Part shown: positions 16,959-24,457 of the stretch, piece after piece | Layout: each line of letters opens with the position of its first letter | How positions within the stretch are numbered: position 1 is the stretch's first letter | Assembly (NCBI GenBank): GCA_030432035.1 | Contig: JAUIHO010000008.1 | Span: 1 to 44,349, forward strand | DNA length: 44,349 nucleotides | Origin: Phycisphaerae bacterium | GTDB taxonomy: Bacteria > Planctomycetota > Phycisphaerae > UBA1845 > UTPLA1 | Direction of reading: 5' to 3' | Translations under genes and position numbers: made by a program | The notes under the pieces: generated by a model | Databases searched by the model: none | Told to the model about the DNA's origin: nothing | Seen by the model: only the letters and a program-made list of their open reading frames with translations

Positions 16959-17081
16959 ATGTCCGCCCCCACTCCCTCAAACCATCGACTTCATCTGCAC
17001 CATCCGGTCATTCTGTGGCTACTTGCGATTATCGCGGGCTTGTTGGCGCTGCTGCTTTGGACGACACCGATTGCAGGATGA
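16959..17081 (+). CDS. 40-residue single-pass membrane peptide
   Basis: ATG at 16959 is preceded by an excellent Shine-Dalgarno (CTGGAGG, 8 nt spacing). The 40-residue product has a polar, His-rich N-terminal part (SNHRLHLHHP) and one strongly hydrophobic helix (VILWLLAIIAGLLALLLW, about residues 17-34), ending TTPIAG. The combination of a consensus site and a clean transmembrane helix makes it a better candidate than the longer overlapping frames. Function unknown; small single-pass peptides often regulate larger membrane proteins. No partner is evident nearby. Confidence 0.55.
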   Translation: MSAPTPSNHRLHLHHPVILWLLAIIAGLLALLLWTTPIAG

Positions 17082-17643
17082 CGAGATAGGTCAATTGCAC
17101 GATGCCCGGACAGGTCGGCATCGCGAGTTCTGTCGCTGCGGGCAAAAGTCCATCGGGCGCTTGCATCGCCCGTCGTCGCAAACGCGAGGAGGCAAACGTC
17201 CGTTGCATTGGATATTCAGGGATTGGTAGCGGCCTTGCTGGGAAGCTAGGCAGGCTCGTCCCTGTCGTTTGGGTCGGGCGAAGCCGGTCGCAACACCGGC
17301 GGCGCAGCGGGGCGGTTCGTAACGACGTGGCCGCCCCCAAGGTCGGTGGTCGGGCTTGAACTCCGTGCCGCGCCGCTCGTGCAAAACGCATTGCCGGCTT
17401 CGCTTCGTTTTGCAAACGAATCGTCGCTATGATATCGATGCGTGCACCCTACCGCGCAACATGCAAACTCGTGATAACTGCAGCGATCTACGCGGTAGGG
17501 TTCTTCGTATTCGAATGCGCGCTATGATCGCGCGTTTGGCAAACGTTAAACGTTAAAGGGCGAGTCAATCGTAGGGTGTGGTTGTACTCAACCCACCGCA
17601 CGCCGATCGGCGCAGATGCAACACATTCAAGGGGAATCTCAAC
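17082..17643. other. GC-rich gene-free stretch with nested hairpins upstream of the haem/ferritin-like gene
   Basis: 562 nt with no supported protein. The part from 17100 to 17380 is GC-rich and rich in short inverted repeats; frames exist on both strands, but their translations are Arg/Ala/Pro-rich and unconvincing. Two alternative hairpins share an arm: GCAAAACG (17381-17388) can pair with CGTTTTGC (17406-17413), while TTCGTTT (17404-17410) pairs with AAACGAA (17414-17420). Further down, ACCCTACCGCG (17446-17456) pairs perfectly with CGCGGTAGGGT (17491-17501). A GTAGGGTG...CAACCCACC element lies at about 17571-17600. A structured non-coding RNA or leader is possible but not shown. Confidence 0.4.
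17446..17501 (+). repeat. 11-bp perfect inverted repeat in the leader of the ferritin-like/haem gene
   Basis: ACCCTACCGCG at 17446-17456 and CGCGGTAGGGT at 17491-17501 are perfect complements separated by 34 nt. There is no T-run after the right arm, so it is a poor terminator. It lies 142 nt upstream of the ATG at 17644. Confidence 0.5.
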
Positions 17644-18633
17644 ATGTCCGGCAAATGGATTAGCTTTTTCGCTCTCGGCCTCATCGCTTCGACTCTTCTT
17701 ACACTCGGCGTTTCCGACCCACCCAAGAAACCAACGACAACCAAAGACGCCCTCGATATCGCCATCGACGACGAGCGTCACGCCATGGCGTTTTACGAAG
17801 CCGTGATGGCGAAGCACGGCGAACGCCGCCCCTTCGCGAACATCATCCATGCCGAACGCCGCCACGAAGCGGCGCTATTGGCCCAATACGAACGCCTTAA
17901 TCTAAAACCGCCATCCAATCGCTGGGGCGACCACAAGTTCGACGTTCCCGACACCTTTGCCGAAGCCTGCGACGCATCGATCGTCGCCGAAATCCGCAAC
18001 GGTCGTATCTACGACGACTTGCTCGCCGCCACTGACGACGGACAGGTGCGACAGGTCTTCGAAAACTTGCGCGAGGCGTCGGTCGAGCGTCACCTGCGCG
18101 CCTTTCGCCGTCACGGCAGCGGTTGGACTGAAGTGGACAAGAAAGAACTGACCGATCTGCAGAAGCAGCAAAAGAAAACCGCCGACAACGCGCGACAAGA
18201 TATGTACGGCAAACTCATCGCCGAACTCATGCGCACGATTCAAAAAGAAGGCACCGACGGCGCCGTCGATGTATGCGCTAAGCGCGCTCCCGAAATCGCT
18301 AAAGAAGCGAGCAAGCAACACAACGTGAAGATCGGTCGCACCTCTTTCAGGCTGCGCAACCAAAACAACCAACCGCCGGTATGGGCGGCGTTACTCGTCG
18401 ACGAGCGCGTCGACAAGACGCGCTATCTGGCCGACGACAACGGTCGCCTCGGCGTGCTGGCCCCCATCAAGCTATCGAGCACCTGCATCCAATGCCACGG
18501 CGACCCCAACCAGATGTCGCCGGCGCTGAAAGCGAAGCTGAAAAAACACTACCCCAACGACATGGCGACGGGTTTCAAAATCAACGACCTACGCGGTTGG
18601 TTCTGGGTGGAAGTGCCCGAGAATGCAAGTTAA
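17644..18633 (+). CDS. Exported fusion of a ferritin-like (DUF2202-like) domain and a DUF3365/Tll0287-like c-haem domain
   Basis: 329 residues from ATG 17644 (AAGGGG 8-9 nt upstream). Residues 1-24 are a hydrophobic export signal or anchor. Residues 35-160 form a four-helix ferritin-like domain resembling DUF2202: candidate di-iron ligands are Glu44 (DDERHAMAFY), Glu71/His74 (AERRHEA), Glu116 (VAEIRNG) and Glu144 or Glu148/His150 (REASVERHLRAF). A charged, Gln/Lys-rich linker (164-185) leads to a DUF3365-like domain (187-325) containing one c-type haem motif, CIQCH (Cys281, Cys284, His285). Haem would be attached outside the cytoplasm. A role in redox or metal/peroxide handling in the periplasm is inference. 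I do not know this domain pairing from characterised proteins. The gene appears monocistronic. Confidence 0.82.
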   Translation: MSGKWISFFALGLIASTLLTLGVSDPPKKPTTTKDALDIAIDDERHAMAFYEAVMAKHGERRPFANIIHAERRHEAALLAQYERLNLKPPSNRWGDHKFDVPDTFAEACDASIVAEIRNGRIYDDLLAATDDGQVRQVFENLREASVERHLRAFRRHGSGWTEVDKKELTDLQKQQKKTADNARQDMYGKLIAELMRTIQKEGTDGAVDVCAKRAPEIAKEASKQHNVKIGRTSFRLRNQNNQPPVWAALLVDERVDKTRYLADDNGRLGVLAPIKLSSTCIQCHGDPNQMSPALKAKLKKHYPNDMATGFKINDLRGWFWVEVPENAS

Positions 18634-18700
18634 CGATTGAATGCGAGCCGGCGTTGTCACACACGCCCCGACACGTGCGCCGTAACGCGTGCGGTATGAC

Positions 18701-18767
18701 ACCGGCTAAATAGCCGGTAGATGACAACGATCGACGTTCAGTTTGTCGGGTCATCGACCCGACAAAC
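18701..18767. repeat. Two adjacent perfect hairpins downstream of the ferritin-like/haem gene
   Basis: ACCGGCTA-AA-TAGCCGGT (18701-18718) is followed by GTTTGTCGGGT (18741-18751), loop CATCG, and ACCCGACAAAC (18757-18767), an 11-bp perfect stem. They start 68 nt after the stop codon. The second could end transcription, but no T-tract follows on the plus strand; both also look like members of the intergenic hairpin families seen elsewhere in the window. Confidence 0.55.
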
Positions 18768-18818
18768 CCCTGTCGCGTCCATTAACCCGGCGTGACTGGC
18801 ACCGTCGATTCGCCCTCG

Positions 18819-18929
18819 CTACCCGATCAAAATCGCAATGATCCCCGCTAGGTTCTCGCGCCAAACCGCATAATCCAGCGCATCCACAGACTGTCCCAAT
18901 TCCGCCAGCAATTGAAGCAACGCTGCCAT
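18819..18929 (-). CDS. 36-residue hydrophobic small ORF
   Basis: ATG at 18929 is preceded by AAGGAG with 7 nt spacing, one of the best ribosome binding sites in the window. The 36-residue product starts MAALLQLLAELGQSVDALDY and ends in a hydrophobic stretch (NLAGIIAILIG). It could form an amphipathic/hydrophobic helix pair or associate with membranes. It lies alone between repeat elements and convergent to the ferritin-like/haem gene. No family recognised. Confidence 0.5.
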   Translation of the reverse strand: MAALLQLLAELGQSVDALDYAVWRENLAGIIAILIG

Positions 18930-19078
18930 CGTGCGTCTCCTTTTCTCGTCGAACCCCCAACCGCCCCCGTGGCGGGTGAGTTACGTCTGAAGACGCGAAA
19001 CGGGTATGGGTGGATATTAAATTTTTCCATCTTTGAGCAAATTTAAGGCTGTTGTGATTTGGAGCCTCGCGCGGGTGT

Positions 19079-19104
19079 CATGCTCACCCTTCAAGGTGAG
19101 CATG
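19079..19104 (+). repeat. Hairpin repeat, CTTCAA-loop family
   Basis: CATGCTCACC, loop CTTCAA, GGTGAGCATG: a perfect 10-bp stem preceded by GGGTGT. It equals the inverse of the elements at 26756-26781 and 27946-27971, except that two adjacent stem pairs are changed on both arms (CA/TG in place of TG/CA), so pairing is kept. Confidence 0.7.
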
Positions 19105-19164
19105 TGGAAGTGGAAATAAGGCCTACCAAGGTCGCGTCGGGGGGCTACGTCTCCACACGCATCA

Positions 19165-19190
19165 CATGCTTGCCTTGCAGGGCAAGCATA
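19165..19190 (-). repeat. Hairpin repeat, CTTCAA-loop family (third copy)
   Basis: CATGCTTGCC, loop TTGCAG, GGCAAGCATA followed by CCACCC. The stem and flanks (ATCACATGCTTGCC, CCACCCGC) match the copies at 26720-26788 and 27907-27975; the loop differs by one base and the outermost pair is broken. Confidence 0.7.
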
Positions 19191-19264
19191 CCACCCGCTG
19201 CCGGAATGCGACGATCACGCGGTCACGTATTCGATCTATATTTTTCGTGTCGGTATGTCCGAGT

Positions 19265-19412
19265 GTGCCACTGTTCTATGAACAGTGCGAAGCGGAAGTG
19301 AACGCCAAAAATCTCACGACCGCGTCAATCGTCAGCGGAACGGAAACGAATTGCCGGAAGTCGAATGTTTGTTGACCGTCGCGGGTAGGCACTGTTCATA
19401 GAACAGTGGCAC
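19265..19412. repeat. 24-bp perfect inverted repeat, each arm itself a hairpin
   Basis: GTGCCACTGTTCTATGAACA... at 19265-19288 recurs as an exact reverse complement at 19389-19412, 100 nt away. Each arm contains the hairpin CACTGTTC-TAT-GAACAGTG. The right copy falls inside the doubtful ORF 19332-19583. The intervening 100 nt show no gene. Confidence 0.75.
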
Positions 19413-19583
19413 GGCGATATTTGTCGAGTTGACCGACAGGGCCACCCGCCCCCGAACGGTATCGAAAGAGCATTTCCAATAGACATCAGCTATCCGATGG
19501 CCGAGCGAATCGACTAGGCCAATTACGAGCTGGAGGGTTATACTGCTGTTTGCGGGTCCGAATATTGAAAACTCAAACGCCAT
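19332..19583 (-). pseudogene. Doubtful ORF or gene remnant carrying a repeat at its end
   Basis: 83 codons from ATG 19583 (a GGGG-containing stretch upstream), or 96 codons from 19622. The first 55 residues (MAFEFSIFGPANSSITLQLV; LGHRIADVYWKCSFDTVRGR) read like a beta-rich protein. The later part is encoded by the inverted repeat arm at 19389-19412 (giving VPLFYEQC) and its flank. This suggests a truncated gene into which repeat DNA has moved, or a chance frame. No family recognised. Confidence 0.3.
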
Positions 19584-19775
19584 TACAGCGAAGCCCCTAT
19601 TGAAATTCAAGGTGAGACCCATCTCGTTCGAAAATCGTCATCGAAAAGCAATAATCCGCTCGATTATTGGATTCGAGTCGCTCCCAGATTCTGGAGCCAA
19701 CACCATCGGTTTGCCTACAGCGCATACAATCCACGAGAATGCTCTGGGAGCAAGCACAGAACATGCACAAATCAG

Positions 19776-19804
19776 TTGACTATCGGATTCGTGAACTGTT
19801 CAAT
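19776..19804 (+). promoter_or_regulatory. Candidate sigma70-type promoter for the 19853 gene
   Basis: TTGACT (19776-19781) and TTCAAT (19799-19804) with exactly 17 nt between them: 5/6 and 4/6 matches to consensus. The predicted start near 19811 would give a 5' UTR of about 42 nt. Confidence 0.4.
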
Positions 19805-19852
19805 GGGTTATCAGAGAATGACAGGTCAAGACTTTTTTGACACGGTGATTAG

Positions 19853-21088
19853 GTGACGCGTTTTAGCAACATAGCCGAGGATGGCTCAACAGAAACCCAA
19901 ATCAAGGATTTGGGCGAGGAGTTGTGCGTCGCGCTTCAGGCAGTTGCAGACGAGGTCCCCGCCAAATCACAAACACCAAACAGCTTCGCAAGTTCACTGA
20001 AAGTACACCGCACCCTCGTTGGGCGGCTTCTAAACGCGCTCAAAACGGATGATCCGCTCGCCGCTATTAGCCGGATGCCCCGCAGCGAGGGCTTGCGGAT
20101 GATTTTGCAAGCGGCCCGGCCGGTTGTGTCGGAAAAGGCCATTACCCGCGCAGATGCAGCCGTTCGAAGCTTTGAGCAGATCGTTCAAAATGAACTAGGC
20201 GGATGGGACGGTCTCGACGCAGCCATCACCGAATGGCTGCCGGACGCGCGAGAGCGATTCGAACTCACGAACAAGCAACTCATGTTCAAGGGCATGTCGG
20301 CGTTGGCGGGTGCACGTGCCGATTTGCAACTCGATACCGCGATTTACTATCCAAATGCGGCCGGCGATCGCTGCGACATCGCGTTGATCGAGGGAATGGT
20401 GAACCTGCGACGGCTTCGCCCCAGCGTCCTAATCCGCATCGCGTCGCACACACCAAAGCCCGTCGATCCGCAACCGCTGGAGTTTCTGACGGAAACCTCA
20501 AAACCCGGAAACGGCGCGCCGCCATACCCGCTTCTCGAACAGTTCTGCTCATCACCTTGCCCGAAGCTTGAAGTAAAGCGGACAGGCAGCACGGTGAATT
20601 ACCTGCTTTCGGGAAATGACATCGGCCTAACCTCAGCGGTCGACGTATTTGCCGCGAACATCGTGCGAGACGCGCGACCGCTTTACCGCGAGCCGAACGA
20701 GCCGGAAATACGGCGTCATTGGTCTGCCGGCGTGAATGTTCCGTCGAAGACGTTGTTGATGAACGTTTTGATGCACGAAGACGTCTGGCCCGGCGATCCG
20801 CAATTGTTGATGTACAATTTGCACGTCCACGGAATGGCCGAACCGTTCGAGGAGTCCCGCGAACTCGATCGAATGGAAATGGTCGAGTCGCTACAGGCGC
20901 TAGGTCGCGGGGCATCTCGTTTCCGAGCTGTCGAAGCCGGTAACCACGTCGAAATCGTGCAGCACGTGTGTCGCAAGCTCGATTGGGATGCGAATTCGCT
21001 CCGTGGCTATCGCGTTCGAATCCAATATCCACTGCCACAAGCTCAATACTGCATTGCATTTGCGCCGCCACCGATTAGGCCGACGTAG
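19853..21088 (+). CDS. Protein with HTH-like N-terminal region, function unknown
   Basis: 411 residues from a GTG at 19853; no better in-frame start is seen, and the ribosome binding site is weak. Residues about 25-90 (SSLKVHRTLVGRLLNALK; DPLAAISRMPRSEGLRMIL) resemble a helix-turn-helix region in which a conserved small module precedes a larger ligand-type domain. The remaining 300 residues are mixed alpha/beta, with no catalytic motif I can name. There is no signal peptide or membrane segment, so the protein is cytoplasmic. It may be a regulator, but this is only a structural impression. It stands alone, with its own candidate promoter upstream, and is followed by an export-related gene pair. 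Confidence 0.6.
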   Translation: MTRFSNIAEDGSTETQIKDLGEELCVALQAVADEVPAKSQTPNSFASSLKVHRTLVGRLLNALKTDDPLAAISRMPRSEGLRMILQAARPVVSEKAITRADAAVRSFEQIVQNELGGWDGLDAAITEWLPDARERFELTNKQLMFKGMSALAGARADLQLDTAIYYPNAAGDRCDIALIEGMVNLRRLRPSVLIRIASHTPKPVDPQPLEFLTETSKPGNGAPPYPLLEQFCSSPCPKLEVKRTGSTVNYLLSGNDIGLTSAVDVFAANIVRDARPLYREPNEPEIRRHWSAGVNVPSKTLLMNVLMHEDVWPGDPQLLMYNLHVHGMAEPFEESRELDRMEMVESLQALGRGASRFRAVEAGNHVEIVQHVCRKLDWDANSLRGYRVRIQYPLPQAQYCIAFAPPPIRPT

Positions 21089-21389
21089 GCCCCAACCCGT
21101 CCACCGACGACTAGGCCGATCGAAATTATCACAGCCCGGTCGTCGCCACCACACAATCAAAACTGAAGTCGTATCGACGCCCCATAACAGCAGCCAGCAA
21201 GATTACCCAGAATATTCTGAGATTGCTCCCAGATCATACTTGGCGCGAGCCAAGTGATTTTGTTATGCTCGTTAACTATCGAGAGTCGCTGTGACTCTTT
21301 GGATCATTGTCGCTTCGACTTGTGGGGACGCAGCAGACATCTGACTTGCGGAAAGTGATGCGACCAACAACCCATCGGAGGTGTGAATT
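21089..21389. promoter_or_regulatory. Upstream region of the PEP-CTERM gene with a palindrome
   Basis: 301 nt. ACTTGGC-GCGA-GCCAAGT at 21238-21255 is a perfect 7-bp palindrome. TTGGCG within it and TATGCT 18 nt after would make a weak promoter, so the palindrome could be an operator overlapping a -35 box. No coding region is seen. Confidence 0.35.
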
Positions 21390-22034
21390 ATGAGAAGTCT
21401 TATTGCTGGAGTTGTCGTTTTGTTCGCCGCTTCATTCGCGTCTGCTGGCATTGTTGATATGCCGTTAGACACGCTTTCGCCTGCGGGCTACGTCACCACC
21501 CCGCCATTTGTGAATGTCGGCGTTGAAACCGAAGGCCCGCGCACGTTCATCAAAGTCACAAGCCTGAATGGTCAAGGTTCGACCATCCAAGCCCCGAAGA
21601 TCGACTTCGAAATCTTTACCGGCTCGACCGTCGACGCTACGGCTTCCGGTGCGACGCTCGACTTCGACATCCGATACTTCCAGACTGGCAACGGTGAAAA
21701 CGGCGAGCAACCTTACGACGACACGCATTCGAAGCTGGACGTGTTGCTCTACAGCTCGAACAACGAAGTCTATACGTGGACCGATGCATTCAACAATCCG
21801 CAGCCATTTGGTGAATGGCATTCGTTGTCGCTCGACCTTTCCGACACGGCCGGAAATGCTGCATTCGACCTGTCGCAAGTCAGCTATATGGAATTGCGCG
21901 GCTTCAACAACCGATTCGTTGGTGCCGACCATATTTCGCTGGACAATCTGACCATCACACCCGAACCGGGTACCGCGGCCCTTCTCGCACTCGTTTCGAT
22001 TGGTGTCTGCCGACGCCGTCGCGTATCTAAATAG
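21390..22034 (+). CDS. PEP-CTERM sorting-domain protein
   Basis: 214 residues with a clear GGAGG site upstream of the ATG. Residues 1-19 are a signal peptide (LFAASFASA|G). The body is beta-rich (TLDFDIRYFQTG, YMELRGFNN, ADHISLDNLTI), resembling the jelly-roll proteins common in this class. The C-terminus is a textbook PEP-CTERM: PEPGTAALLALVSIGVCRRR, that is the PEP motif, a hydrophobic helix and a basic tail. Such proteins are sorted by an exosortase to the cell surface or extracellular matrix. No exosortase gene lies in the window. A hairpin at 22072-22104 follows the gene. Confidence 0.88.
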   Translation: MRSLIAGVVVLFAASFASAGIVDMPLDTLSPAGYVTTPPFVNVGVETEGPRTFIKVTSLNGQGSTIQAPKIDFEIFTGSTVDATASGATLDFDIRYFQTGNGENGEQPYDDTHSKLDVLLYSSNNEVYTWTDAFNNPQPFGEWHSLSLDLSDTAGNAAFDLSQVSYMELRGFNNRFVGADHISLDNLTITPEPGTAALLALVSIGVCRRRRVSK

Positions 22035-22071
22035 CGCAGCTCACCATCAACCGATCGATCTTTGTTGAGAA

Positions 22072-22104
22072 AGGTAGGGGCATGACAGTGCTTTGCCCCT
22101 ACCT
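22072..22104 (+). terminator. Hairpin terminator after the PEP-CTERM gene
   Basis: AGGTAGGGGCA (22072-22082) and TGCCCCTACCT (22094-22104) form a perfect 11-bp stem with an 11-nt loop, starting 37 nt after the stop. The following tract is only CTATTA, so termination may be partial. Confidence 0.55.
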
Positions 22105-22165
22105 CTATTAACCAGCCAGACAATCCTGACTTGCAACCTCTCACCCATGACTTAAGGAAATTAAG

Positions 22166-24115
22166 ATGAGGCGATTCTTATTGGGCGCTGCATCGGTCTT
22201 GCTTTGTGCATCCGTCAGCTTCGCAGACTTTAGCGCCGACTACGACCATTCTCTTTGGGAATTTGAAGACAATGGCGGCTTCGGATCGGCAACCACAGAT
22301 TCATCAACCCTCATGCTCGAGGGTAACGACGTATTCGGATCCGTCTTAACGCTCTACTCAATTAAGGTTCCGGGCGACGGAACGATTTCATTCGACTGGA
22401 ACTACTTTTGTATCGACGCGCCGCGATTCGATACCGCCGGCTACATCGTGGATGGCCGCTTCACATTACTGACCGACACCTCGGGTGCCTTTGGGCCGCG
22501 CTTCGTACCCGTATCTGAGGGGCAGGTGTTCAGTTTCTTCGTCGATACTTCTGACGGACAAAACGGTGCCGGTGTGCTAACGATTTCCAACTTTAGCGGC
22601 CCCGTCGCTACGAATCCGCCGACCGGTGCATGCTGTTTTATTCAGCCCGGATGCATCGATGACATGTCGGAGGCCGAGTGCGTTCGATGGGGTGGTGATT
22701 ACGGCGGCGATGCATCAACTTGTGGTTCGATTGCATGCGGCAGCAATCCACCCGTTGCCGAGCTTTCGCTTAACGGCCCCGGAATCGACATCTGCACGTT
22801 ACCCGGAAGCTATTCGTCGTACCCGAGCATGACGTTCAATACGCAAGCCAATGAATATCTCGTTACTTGGGATGAAGGTTCGCTCGCAATGAACACGAGC
22901 ATCGTCGCGCAACGTCTTGATACCGCCGGCAATCTGGTCGGTCCACCTGCCACCATCATATTGCCCGAGTCCTATCAGATTACACCTGAGACTGCTTATA
23001 ACGCGACGGACGACGAATATCTCATCACGTGGCGATGGCAGGGATCGGGATTCAACTCCCTAAACGCGCAGCGGTTTAACGCCGACCTTTCGCCGAAAGA
23101 CGTGGTCTTTCAAGCGACTGCCAACGGCGCCGGCTTCGAAGCCTCAGTCGTACACAACCCAAACAACAACGAATATTTCGCGCTGGCGCGGCGCTTCAGC
23201 CCGACGCCTGGTGGCATCTACGGTGCTCGAATTCTAGGCAACACGATGCTTCAATCGTTGGTGTACGACATCGAGCGCGGCATTAACTTTTCATGGCCCG
23301 CGCCGACCGGCGACATGGTGTATAACAGTTGGGACGATCAGTACCTTGCAACCTATGCGATTCAACAGGTGCCGACGTGGGCCTGCTACAACCTAAGGGG
23401 CGTCGTCATTAATCCGGATGGCTCGACTACCGGAAACCCATTCCAGATTTCTTCATGGCCGCACAATCGTCCATTCTATCGAGCGGCGGCGGCCGCATTC
23501 GACTCGAACGCCGGTCGATACTTAGTCGTTTATGGCGATGCAAACCCCGAGCCAATTCATGGACAATTCCTGAATCGCGATGGATCGCCGATGGGTTTCC
23601 CGTTTGAGATCACCGCGCCGATGACGTCGACGAATATCTCGCCGAGAATGGCATTCGATCCGATTAACAACGTGTACGCAGTGGTTTGGTGTGAAAGTTC
23701 TGAAATGGACCCCACCAATATCTACGCGCAGTTGATTGCAGCCGACGGCAACCTTCTCGGCGGGCCGCTATTGGTCTCGAGCAACGGTTACCACACGCCA
23801 AACATTCAAACAAATCTCGCAGATGGTGGGTTCCTCATCGCTTGGCGGGATAGCATCTCGACCGGCCAAGGAACACCTGATATTTACGGTCAACTACTCA
23901 ACGTCGAATCCGGTTGTTCGACTTGCGGTGACATGAATTGCGATGGCGTCGTCAACATGGCCGACCTTGCGCCGTTCGCTCAAGCACTTGTCGATCCCGC
24001 CGGTTACCAAACGGCATTTCCGGCGTGCGATATTGCCCGTGCGGACATGAACAACGACGGAAACGGCGACGGTGCCGACTTAGATGGATTCACCTCCAAG
24101 CTCTTGAATCCCTAG
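22166..24115 (+). CDS. Secreted seven-repeat (predicted beta-propeller) protein with Cys module and dockerin-like tail
   Basis: 649 residues; AAGGA lies 8-9 nt before the ATG. Signal peptide: residues 1-20 (LLCASVSFA|D). A beta-rich domain (21-150) is followed by one Cys module (154-191: GACCFIQPGC; AECVRWGGDYGGD), the same unit repeated eight times in the protein at 1-3019. From about 215 to 575 there are seven repeats of 45-60 residues, each with a core like FNTQANEYLVTW, YNATDDEYLITW, HNPNNNEYFALA, YNSWDDQYLATY, FDSNAGRYLVVY, FDPINNVYAVVW or LADGGFLIAW and ending near an I-x-x-Q/R-L strand; this count fits a seven-bladed beta-propeller. Residues 584-649 form a dockerin-like double EF-hand (MNCDGVVNMADL, DMNNDGNGDGADLDGF). 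Extracellular; ligand unknown. Confidence 0.85.
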   Translation: MRRFLLGAASVLLCASVSFADFSADYDHSLWEFEDNGGFGSATTDSSTLMLEGNDVFGSVLTLYSIKVPGDGTISFDWNYFCIDAPRFDTAGYIVDGRFTLLTDTSGAFGPRFVPVSEGQVFSFFVDTSDGQNGAGVLTISNFSGPVATNPPTGACCFIQPGCIDDMSEAECVRWGGDYGGDASTCGSIACGSNPPVAELSLNGPGIDICTLPGSYSSYPSMTFNTQANEYLVTWDEGSLAMNTSIVAQRLDTAGNLVGPPATIILPESYQITPETAYNATDDEYLITWRWQGSGFNSLNAQRFNADLSPKDVVFQATANGAGFEASVVHNPNNNEYFALARRFSPTPGGIYGARILGNTMLQSLVYDIERGINFSWPAPTGDMVYNSWDDQYLATYAIQQVPTWACYNLRGVVINPDGSTTGNPFQISSWPHNRPFYRAAAAAFDSNAGRYLVVYGDANPEPIHGQFLNRDGSPMGFPFEITAPMTSTNISPRMAFDPINNVYAVVWCESSEMDPTNIYAQLIAADGNLLGGPLLVSSNGYHTPNIQTNLADGGFLIAWRDSISTGQGTPDIYGQLLNVESGCSTCGDMNCDGVVNMADLAPFAQALVDPAGYQTAFPACDIARADMNNDGNGDGADLDGFTSKLLNP

Positions 24116-24219
24116 CCTAGTGGCTTGGTGCCGAATGTCGCATCGCCTGACCACCTACAGGCGTCGCCACTTCGGGAAAAGCCACTTCTCCTCCTATTCC
24201 CACCTTGGGATAACCGCCG

Positions 24220-24245
24220 CAGGCCAGCCGACAACGGCTGGCCTG
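24220..24245. repeat. Perfect 11-bp hairpin with 4-nt loop
   Basis: CAGGCCAGCCG-ACAA-CGGCTGGCCTG. The stem can be extended three pairs outward (CCG/TGG, one G-T wobble). It lies 105 nt after the propeller protein stop, followed by TGGTCATTTTCC; it may act as a terminator, but it also resembles the variable-stem hairpins at 27737-27915. Confidence 0.55.
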
Positions 24246-24394
24246 TGGTCATTTTCCATTCAACCATTTCGGGGTTCAGTGCCTGTCGCCGCTTGGCGCC
24301 ACACCCTTTCCCACCAAGACCGACTTCCCCACCGACTACGTCGCGGTTATACGCCGATCGTCCTATCGAGTACGCTAGGCCCATTCGAAAAATT

Positions 24395-24457
24395 CAATAG
24401 CCGCAGTTTCGTTTCACGAGGTTCCGATGCCCGCCGGACGAAACCCTGCCGCTATTG
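24395..24457 (+). promoter_or_regulatory. Candidate structured leader of the OPT transporter
   Basis: CAATAGCCGCAGTTTCGT (24395-24412) pairs with ACGAAACCCTGCCGCTATTG (24438-24457), with one mismatch and a 2-nt bulge; the loop is 25 nt and contains CCCGCCGG. No T-run follows. It lies 111 nt upstream of the ATG at 24569. Confidence 0.4.

Larger units (their letters stand above)
18930..19852. other. Repeat-rich intergenic region
   Basis: About 920 nt with no well-supported gene. It holds four hairpin elements described separately (19079-19104, 19165-19190, 19265-19288, 19389-19412), a doubtful ORF at 19332-19583 and a candidate promoter at 19776-19804 for the following gene. Base composition is more AT-rich than the neighbouring genes. 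Confidence 0.5.

Noticed and set aside
17029..17415. Minus-strand frames of 97 and 128 codons in the GC-rich gap
   Set aside because: Arg/Pro/Ala-rich, no start signals, and mutually overlapping; a coding call could not be supported.
17082..17430. tmRNA, RNase P RNA or SRP RNA
   Set aside because: The conserved core sequences of these RNAs were looked for and not found in this stretch or elsewhere in the window.
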